A stretch of DNA of 21,492 nt from Pigoraptor chileana (lineage: Eukaryota > Opisthokonta > Filasterea), in contig CALSCR010004152.1 in assembly GCA_943704495.1 (NCBI GenBank), positions 1 to 21,492 on the forward strand, in the 5' to 3' direction. Under the pieces are notes generated by a model. It saw nothing but the letters and a program-made list of their open reading frames with translations, was not told the origin of the DNA and searched no databases. A program made the position numbers and the translations under genes. How positions within the stretch are numbered: the first letter of the stretch is position 1; the number at the start of each line of letters is the position of its first letter. Shown here one piece after another: positions 15,112-21,492 of the stretch.

Positions 15112-15119
15112 TTTAAATA
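15112..15119 (-). promoter_or_regulatory. TATA-like box before the BAH-PHD start
   Basis: TATTTAAA on the minus strand lies about a dozen bases upstream of the chosen ATG. A copy of the 36-bp GC-rich repeat (15150-15186) sits directly upstream. So close a spacing would give a very short leader, as seen in some viral late genes. Function is inferred. Confidence 0.3.
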
Positions 15120-15149
15120 GTGTTCACACACCGTTTTTTTCCACTGCAG

Positions 15150-15186
15150 GCACGGACCGCCGCGCCACCACGGTTCTGAGTTTACT
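15150..15186 (+). repeat. Dispersed 36-bp GC-rich repeat, single copy
   Basis: A full copy of the 8824 unit (GCACGGACCGCC to TTTACT). It lies about 50 bases upstream of the BAH-PHD start, and on that gene's strand it reads in reverse orientation. Confidence 0.85.
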
Positions 15187-15425
15187 GTAGCAGAAAAAAC
15201 ACATATGGCAGAAAAATGCGCCTGGCTGAAAAAAATGCTTTGGCTGAAAAAACACAATGCACCAGCTGAAAAAATTAAATTGCGACCGGCTGAAAATGCG
15301 ACTGGCTGAAAATGCGACTGCCTGAAAAAATGCGTCGGCGGAAAAAAACGCACTGGCGGAAAATAACACAAATCTGATGAAGCAGAAAAAATGGCCGGAA
15401 AACAAAATGGATGCAGAGGAAAAAA
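15187..15425. repeat. A-rich degenerate tandem repeat, period about 18-20 bp
   Basis: CTGGCTGAAAAAATGCGA-like words recur about a dozen times with GGCAGAAAAA and GGCGGAAAAA variants. Read in reverse it gives TTTTTCAGCC or TTTTTCTGCC, so it is probably a diverged reverse array of the GAATTTTCTGCC unit. The phenylalanine-rich minus-strand frames here are by-products. Confidence 0.75.
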
Positions 15426-15636
15426 TGCACCTTCAAAATTAAAGATATGGGGCGCAAGTACATTGTGCGTCTGGACAGTTATATGTGGACACGTGCTGCT
15501 TCTTCTAAACCGCCCTCGTAATCCAGAAGCAGGGACTGTTCAGAGCGGAGGGTACTGTGCGGACGACGCCCATTTGCCAACAAACGACACCCGTTGGCCA
15601 GCGGAAGACCTTGGCTACGACAAAATCCAAACCTAA
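15391..15636 (+). CDS. Possible small membrane protein
   Basis: An 81-codon ATG frame whose first 10 codons lie in the A-rich repeat. Residues about 21-40 (GASTLCVWTVICGHVLLLLN) form one potential transmembrane segment, followed by a polar tail with RPRNPEAGTVQSGGYC and an N-terminal basic patch. No family is recognised. It may be a fragment upstream of the protease remnant. Confidence 0.3.
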   Translation: MAGKQNGCRGKNAPSKLKIWGASTLCVWTVICGHVLLLLNRPRNPEAGTVQSGGYCADDAHLPTNDTRWPAEDLGYDKIQT

Positions 15637-15721
15637 CATGACGCAAATCGAACACTGTTGAAGGAAACTATATTTGGGCTGAGCAGCTTGCCCAATAATC
15701 CCATCCTAGTGTACTAACAAG

Positions 15722-16516
15722 ACAAACGGCAACACCTGCTTCAATGCCGAGCAGACGCAGGATTTGCGGCAGCATTGGAAAAAACAGGTGACAACTACAG
15801 CCAAATCATTGAGTTGCCCATGGCCGGCAAGATTACCGCGGAAAACGCCTCTGCAGAGCTGTTCCCAAACTGTAACAATAATATGACGTGCCGGAATGGA
15901 ACAAAGGACGAGGAGCTCACACACGCGATTGTCGCGCAGGGTCCCGCAAATACCAACGAATGGTTTATTACCTACCAGATTACTGACGCGTAAAAGCGCC
16001 TGCAGTTCATTAGCAATGAATTTTATTCAGTGGGAACATTCGCTGCGAACTTTTTCCGTATGTAGGGAAAGGACAGTAACGGCCACGAGCGATTCTTTAC
16101 TGAACACTCCCTCTCTAGCCTGCCAAACCACGCCCGTCACATGGCTTTGTTTTTAACACTGCGGCGTCGTACGAGCCTAGCCTAAACTAGATAACAAAGT
16201 CCAAGTAATCTATTTTGATTCTGGCAGCAGTCAGCCGTTTAGTGACATCTTGGCGCTCGTGGACATGTACTTCGACGAAGCAAAATCGCTGGGGTGGATG
16301 CCACAAAAAATAATTAACGCCAAACGGCACCAATATGGTAAAACAGAGTGCGGCATGTACAGCGTGTTTTTTCATGCACTGCTCCACACATGCAAGTCAT
16401 TCGAAGAATTCGATCGGCTCACGTACTCGGACGAAATGATGTTTTCAATGCGTCACATTTTCTTTACTGATCGCACGGACCGCCGCGCTACCACGGCACA
16501 AGAGGTTCTGGCTTAA
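15722..16516 (+). pseudogene. Ulp1/adenain-like cysteine protease remnant
   Basis: The C-terminal part (16181-16516) reads VQVIYFDSGSSQPF, then a helix, then HQYGKTECGMYSVFF and RLTYSDEMMFSMRHIFF. This is the Asp and Gln/Cys part of a C48/C5-type protease. Cys is encoded at 16349-16351 and Asp at 16217-16219. In the preceding frame, RHMALFLTL supplies the likely catalytic His (16138-16140), although the usual following Trp is Met. Upstream, NEWFITYQITDA and FYSVGTFAANFF match the W..(t)..I....F...G..p.dF region of giant-virus proteases of this class. TAA at about 15991, TAG at about 16060 and TAG near 16179, plus a frame change, break it. Such proteases process virion proteins or cleave ubiquitin-like tags. 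A 36-bp dispersed repeat begins at 16473 and has replaced the end of the gene. Confidence 0.7.
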
Positions 16517-16613
16517 ACCCGTGGTGAGCGCGGCACGCTCAAACAAAGTGCCGTGGTGGCGCGGCAGTCCGTGTGATTAGACAAAGCAATGTGGTGGCGC
16601 GGCGGTCCGTGCC
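16473..16613. repeat. Cluster of dispersed repeats: one forward and two reverse 36-bp units, and one GAGCG/CGCTC hairpin unit
   Basis: A forward copy GCACGGACCGCCGCGCTACC starts at 16473. A reverse hairpin unit (CCCGTGGTGAGCG.. to CGCTC) lies at about 16518-16540. Reverse copies ending GGCAGTCCGTGTG and GGCGGTCCGTGCC lie at 16549-16575 and 16589-16613. The two dispersed families share the core CCGCCGC.C.CCACGG and are interleaved here. Confidence 0.8.
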
Positions 16614-16624
16614 ATTATGGATTA

Positions 16625-18590
16625 ATGTTGTCAGGTTCCGCACCAAACTGTTAGAGGGCGAGAGACTGTCGTTGTGAAGCAGTCTGCCCCTCCGCATTAA
16701 ACTGTTGAAGGGCGACACACTGTCGTTTTGAAGCAGTCTGCCACTGCGCACGAAACTGTTAGAGAGTGGCAGACGGTCGTTTTGAATCAATCTGCCTCTA
16801 CTCACGAAACTTTTAGAGGGCGAGAGACTGTCGTTTTGAATGAGTCTGCCCCTCCGCACGAAATATTAGAGGGCAAGACACTGTCGTTTTAAATCAGTCT
16901 GCCCCTCCGCACGACACTCTTAGAGGGCGAGAGACGGTCACATTCAATCAGTCTGCCTCTCCATGAAAATTTTTTGAGGGACAGAGACTGTCGTTTTGAA
17001 TCTGACTGCCCCTCCGCACGAAACTGTTAGAGGGCAAGAGACTGCCGTTTGGAATTAGTCTGCCTCACCGCATGAACTGTTAGGGCGAGAGACTGTGGTC
17101 TTGAATCAGTCTGCCCCTCCTCATTAAACTGTTACAGGGCGAGAGACTGTCGTTTTGAATCAGTGTGTCTCTCCGCACGAATCTGTTGGAAGGGGAGAGA
17201 CTGTCGATTTGGAGCAGTCTGCCCGTCCGCACGAAACTGTTGGCGGGCAAGATACTGTCGTTTTGATTCATTCCGCCTCTCCGCACTAAACTGTTACAGG
17301 GCAACTGCCGTTTCTTTTCATTCTGCCCCTTCGCGCGTACGCAACTGTTAGAGGGCAAGAGACTGTGGTTTTGAATCACCCTGTCTCTCCGCGAAAAGTT
17401 TTTTGAGGGTGAGAGACTGTCGTTTTGAATCAGTCTGCCCCTCCGCACGAAACTGTTGGAGGGCAAGAGACTGTCGGTTTCAATCAGTCTGTCTCTCCAC
17501 ACGAAACTGTTGGAAGGCGAGAAACTGTTGATTTGAATAATCAGTCTGTCCCTGCACACGACACTGTTGGAGGGCGAGACACTGCCGTTTTGAGTATGTC
17601 TGCCCCCTCCTCACGAAACTGTTAGAGGGCGAGCGACGGTCACTTTCAATCAGTTTGCCCTCTCCATGAAAAGTTTTTGAGGGACAGAGCCTGTCATTTT
17701 GAGTCAGTCTGCCCGTAAGTACTAAAATGTTACTGGGCGAGAGACGGTCGTTTTGAATCATTCTGTCTCTCCGCGAAAAGTTTTTTGATGGCGAGAGACT
17801 GTCGTTTTGATTCATTCTGCCTCTCCGCAAAAAGTTTTTAAAGGGCGGGAGACTGTCGTTTTTAATCCTCTGCCTCTTTGCGAAAGTTCTGAGGGCGAAA
17901 GTCTGTCGTTTTGAATAATTCTGCCGCTCCGCAGTAACTATTTCAGGGCGACAGACTGTCATTTTGAATTAGTCTGTCCCCTCCGCAGATTCTGCTCGAT
18001 GGCCACATTTTGTCGTTTTGAATCAGTCTGCCTCTCCACGAAAAGTTTTATTGAGGGCAAGAGACTGTCGTTTGGGAATCAGTCTGCCCCTCCGTACGAC
18101 ACTGTTAGAGGGCGAGAGACGGTCACTTTCAATCAGTCTGCCTCTCCGTGAAAAGTTTTTGAGGGACTGAGACTGTCGTTTTGAATCCGTCTGCCTCTCC
18201 GCATGAAACTGTTAGAGGGTAAGAGACTGGCGTTTTGAATAATTTTGCATCTTCACGAAAAGTTTCATTTAGTGCGACAGACTGAATCGTTGTGAATAAT
18301 TCTTCCTCTTCTTCACGAAAAGTTTTCAAAGGGCGAGAAACTGTCGTTTTGAATCAGTCTGCCCCTCCTCACAACACTGGTAGAGGGCGAGACACTGTCG
18401 TTTTGAGTTAGTCTGCCTCTCTGCAGATACTGTTTGAGGGCGACATACTGTCGTTTGAATCAGTCTGCCTCTCTCAGAAAAGTTTTATAGAGGGCTAGAG
18501 ACTGTAGTTGTGAAGCATTCTACCCCTCTGCGAAAAGTTTTTAAAGGGCGTGAGACTGTCGTTTTGAATCAGTCTGCCTCTCCACACAGA
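16625..18590 (+). repeat. Long degenerate tandem array, unit 54 bp, about 35 units
   Basis: A typical unit is 17427-17480. Successive units carry GAATCAGTCTGCCCCTCC, then GCACGAAACTGTTAGAGG or GCGAAAAGTTTTTGAGGG, then GCGAGAGACTGTCGTTTT. The period is mostly 54 bases, with small indels and substitutions. A subset of units has the near-palindrome CGAAAA-N-TTTTCG. Because 54 is a multiple of three, long frames open on the minus strand with an 18-residue repeat (RRGRLIQNDSLSPSNSFV-like). They lack starts or continuity and are not taken as genes. Confidence 0.95.
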
Positions 18591-19429
18591 GGACGTGTGG
18601 CTTCCACCCAACAGGACCGCACTCTGACACTATTGGGCAGACGAGAGACTGTCTATCTTTTGATCATTTTGTCCTTGCGCGAAAAGTTTTTGGAGAACTT
18701 GCATGATCATTCTGCCCTGTCTCGAAACGTTTTCGAGGAGAGACTGCCTGCGGAGTGCACACTGTTTCAGGTACACTGTCTGCGGAGTGCACACTGTCTG
18801 CGGAATGCACACCGTTTCGGGAGTGCATACTTTTAGCGGGCGCGCAATCTGTCTGCGGAGTGCATTCTGTCTGCGGAGTGCATTCTGTTCGCGCAATCTG
18901 TCTGCGGAGTGCACACTGTTTGCAGAGTGCACACTGTTTGCAGAGTGCACACTGTTTGCAGAGTGCACACTGATTGCGGAGTGCACACTGTTTGCGTAGT
19001 GCACACTTTCTGTTGCGCGCAATCTGTTTCCGGAGTGCGTACTGTTTGCGGCGTGCACACTGTTTGCGGAAAGTACGACTCTAAGTCTGGAGATCACACT
19101 TCCCTTGTGCAAAAGCTTTTCCAATACAAAAAACGAAGTGTGGATCATACTGCCCATGTGCACAAACTTTTCGAAAGCGCTTGCGTAAAACGGAGTTTGG
19201 TGATTCTGCTGCCCATGCGCAAAATATTTCGAAAGTGAGACCCTGAGTGTGCACGTGGGGATCATACTGCCTATGCGCAAAAACTTTTCCAATACGAGAA
19301 ACAGGGTCTGCGGATCATACTGCCCACGCGCAAAAACTTTTCGAAAGCAAGACACTGCGTATGGCAATCACATTGCCTTTGCGCAAAAAAAAGGTTTATG
19401 AAGAACCCTTCATACGCTCTTTCAGAACG
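18591..19429 (+). repeat. Higher-order repeat, copy 1 (54-bp units plus an 18-bp array)
   Basis: It begins with GACGAGAGACTGTCTATC (18643), TTTTGATCATTTTGTCCTTG and CGCGAAAAGTTTTTGGA. It continues with an 18-bp array (about 18745-19070) of GCGGAGTGCACACTGTTT-like units, followed by 54-bp units GATCATACTGCCC..TGCGCAAAAACTTTTCG (19080-19390). It closes with AACCCTTCATACGCTCTTTC (19400-19419). The 18-bp unit contains the palindrome GTGCAC. Confidence 0.9.
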
Positions 19430-20256
19430 CACGAGAGACTATCTATCTTTTGATCATTTTGTCCTTGCGCGAAAAGTTTTTGGACAACTGGCTTGACCAT
19501 TCTGCCCTGTCGCGAAACGTTCTCGAGGAAAGATTGCCTGCGGAGTGCACACTGTTTCGGGAGTGCGTACACTGTCTGCCAGAGTGCACACCGTCTGCGG
19601 CGCGCAATCTGTCGGTCTGCGGTGTGCACTGTCTTCGGAGTGCACTGCCTGGCGGTGAATTCTGTTTCGGGATTTGCGGCGCGCAATCTATCTGCGGCGC
19701 GCAATCTGTTTGCGGAGTGCACACTGTCTGCAGAGTGCACAATGTCTGCGGCCGCAATCTGTCTGCGGAGTGCACACTGTTTGCAGAATGCACACTGCTT
19801 CCGGAGTGCATACTGTTTGCGGCGCGGAATCTGTCTGTGGAGTGCACACTTTTTGTTGCGCGCAATCTGTTTCCGGAGTGCGTACTGTTTGCGGCACGCA
19901 CTCTGTCTGCGAACTGCACACTGTTTGCGGAGTGCACAATGCGGAGTGCCCATGTGCAAATACTTTTCGAAAGCGTGACAATGAGTTTCGGGATCATACC
20001 GCCCATGCGCAAAAGCTTTTCCAAAATAAAAAAACGGAGTGTGGGGATCATTCTGCCCGTGCGAAAAATCTTTTCGAAAGCGTGTCCGGGGATCATACTG
20101 CCCATGCCCAAATTTTTTTCGAAAGCGTGACACTGAGTCTGGGGATCTTACTGCCCATGCGCAAAAACTTTTCGAAAGCGTTACACTGAGTCCGGGGATC
20201 ATGCTGCCCTTAAAAAAAGGTTTGTGACGATCCCTTCGTGCGCTCTTTCAGTACAG
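19430..20256 (+). repeat. Higher-order repeat, copy 2
   Basis: The order is the same as in copy 1, offset by about 787 bases: start motif at 19430, 18-bp array at about 19532-19945, 54-bp units at about 19950-20200, and closing motif GATCCCTTCGTGCGCTCTTT at 20229-20248. Interspersed GCGCGCAATCTGT variants occur at similar places in both 18-bp arrays. Confidence 0.9.
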
Positions 20257-20790
20257 ACGAGAGACTGTCTATCTTTTGATCATTTTGTCCTTGTGCGAAA
20301 AGTCTGGCTTGATCATTCTGCCCTGTCGCGAAACGTTTTGGAGAAGAGACTGCCTGCAGAGTGCACACTGTTTCGGGAGTGTACACTGTCTGCGGAGTGC
20401 ACACTGTCTGCGGAGTGCATACTGTCTGCGGAGTGCATACTACGGAGCGCACACTGTCTGAGGAAGTGCATGCATTGTATGCGCTGCATTCTGTTTCTGG
20501 AGTGCAATCTATCTACTGCGCTCAATCTGTCTGCGGAGTGCATACTGTCTGCGGAGTGCACAGTGTGCGGTGCATTTTGTTTCGGGAGTATACTGTTTGC
20601 GGACGCGCAATCTTTCTGCGGAGTGCACACTGTCTGCGGAGTGCATACTGTTTGCTGCGCGCATTCTGTCTGCGGAGTGCACACTGTTTATGAAGTGCAC
20701 ACTTTCTGTTGCGCGCAATCTGTTTCCGGAGTGCACACTGTTTGCAGAGTGCACACAGTTTGCGGAAAGTGCCCCTCATGGTTAAGTTAT
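20257..20790 (+). repeat. Higher-order repeat, copy 3 (truncated)
   Basis: The start motif is at 20257 and the 18-bp array at about 20348-20768. The unit ends at GGAAAGTGCCCC without the following 54-bp units. A deletion relative to the other copies is also seen near 20300, between GAAAAGTC and TGGCTTGATC. Confidence 0.85.
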
Positions 20791-21175
20791 GAAATCACCA
20801 CTTTGGTTAACTTAGGAAATCGCCCCTCCTCGAAAACTTCATGAGGTCTTGAGACTACACTGTCGTTCTGATCGCGATTCAATCACTCCACCCGTCTTCT
20901 TCTCACAAACAGTGCCACGGCTGAAAACGGTACCGCCGAAAAGGTAACATATGCGCCACCCCATGCAGTATGCCAAACTGTTTGCAAACGGCTGGCACTT
21001 GTGTACGTTCGTAACTGAGTCGGCGTCAGTGTGGCAAAAGCGTCCCATTCGGCATCAGTGTGAAAAAAAGCGTCACAATTCGTGCAATTCATAAATGGCA
21101 TGCTTTGCGTAAAGCGCTATGATTATGAATTGCAGCTATGTAATGGCGTGCTTCGCGTCGAGTGCTCTGGAACTT
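20791..21175. other. Unique stretch with a short duplication; no clear gene
   Basis: A 72-codon minus-strand frame (20883-21101) starts MPFMNCTNCDAFFHTDAEWD and might be a broken Cys/His zinc-binding segment, but it is too short to call. TGGCATGCTTTGCGTAAAGC at about 21096-21115 recurs as TGGCGTGCTTCGCGTCGAG at about 21144-21162. Confidence 0.35.
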
Positions 21176-21179
21176 ACAC

Positions 21180-21455
21180 GTCCTCTCTGCCCAAACGGTT
21201 AAGAGGACAATGACGCTTTGTGGAATCAACCCTTCTCCCCAAACGGTTAAGAGGGCAATCACGTTGGGCAGAATCAACCCGTCTTCTGCCAAAACAGTTA
21301 AGAGCGCAATCACGTTGGGCGGAATCAACCCGTCTTCTCCCAAACTGTTAAGAGGGGGGATCCCGTTGGGCGGAATCAACCCGTCTTCTGCCCATACAGT
21401 TAAGAGGGATAATACGTGGGCGGAATCAACCCGTCTTCTGCCCAAACAGTTAAGG
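21180..21455 (+). repeat. Tandem array, unit about 51 bp, about five units
   Basis: GGAATCAACCCGTCTTCTGC, then CCAAAC(A/G)GTTAAGAGGGCAA, then CACGTTGGGC recur five times with high similarity. The order GAATCA..TCTGCCC..AAAC.GTTA.GAGGG parallels the 54-bp units at 16625-18590, so this is probably a younger, shorter relative. Confidence 0.9.
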
Positions 21456-21492
21456 GACTGTCCGCAAATTTCGTTGTGTCCGCGCTCCTTCT

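Noticed and set aside
15102-15371. 90-codon N-terminal extension of the BAH-PHD frame
   Set aside because: It is made of the 36-bp dispersed repeat and the A-rich array read in reverse (Phe/Ser-rich). A TATA-like box and a good ATG at 15101 favour the shorter protein.
17080-17962. Minus-strand frames of about 160 codons with an 18-residue repeat
   Set aside because: They arise because the 54-bp unit is a multiple of three. Small indels break them, there is no consistent start or signal, and all other frames show similar openness.
18745-20768. CRISPR array
   Set aside because: The 18-bp units are contiguous and degenerate. There are no unique spacers of constant length and no cas genes.
18630-20784. 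Cys/His-rich repeat proteins (CGVHTV, SAECTL, LRSAHC types) from the 18-bp arrays
   Set aside because: All six frames stay open for long runs because the unit is 18 bases. There is no frame preference, and frames end at each variant unit.
1-21492. tRNA or rRNA genes
   Set aside because: No cloverleaf-like arrangement or conserved rRNA stretch was seen on reading both strands; a dedicated scan was not possible.

Overview
The window looks like a low-density, decaying accessory region of a large eukaryotic DNA virus (nucleocytoplasmic type), or of such a virus integrated in a protist or algal chromosome. The evidence is the gene mix: a two-box HMG protein, a BAH-PHD chromatin reader, and remains of an SF2 helicase with helicase-associated (HA) repeats, a Zn-dependent deaminase, an Ulp1/adenain-like cysteine protease, a serine recombinase, and ARM and ankyrin repeats. 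TATA-like motifs and start contexts look eukaryotic. ARM and HA repeats of these kinds are common in stramenopile algae, so such a host is possible, but this is inference. Only about one seventh of the window is intact coding sequence. Most of the rest is tandem or dispersed repeat and frameshifted gene remains.

Layout. 1-880: a partial CHAT-like C-terminus and a small membrane protein gene. 960-1300: promoter-like elements with no intact gene. 1320-2300: degenerate tandem array (54-bp superfamily, reverse orientation). 2298-2630: three ARM-repeat remains. 2630-3130: the same superfamily in forward orientation. 3600-4776: decayed gene of unknown function. 5007-5656: hairpin-ended short elements around an unidentified coding fragment. 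5690-7625: SF2 helicase fossil followed by three in-frame HA repeats. 8002-8607: intact HMG-box gene, with a hairpin on its stop codon. 8820-9675: dispersed GC-rich repeats. 9823-10160: deaminase fossil. 10252-10530: small basic protein gene. 10566-10955: decayed secreted-protein gene. 11380-12110: inverted repeat cluster. 12290-12690: ankyrin fossil. 12914-13545: serine-recombinase fossil (minus strand). 14037-15101: intact BAH-PHD gene (minus strand). 15722-16516: Ulp1-like protease fossil. 16625-20790: about 4.2 kb of tandem repeats, comprising a 54-bp array and then three copies of a higher-order unit holding 18-bp arrays. 21180-21455: a last array of about 51 bp per unit.

Functionally, the two intact recognisable proteins (HMG and BAH-PHD) both point to chromatin or DNA packaging. 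The most unusual structure is the repeat system. Several arrays in both orientations share one degenerate unit of about 54 bp, which itself resolves into three 18-bp blocks in the same register. It recalls the homologous regions (origin/enhancer arrays) of some large DNA viruses, but no function is shown by the sequence.
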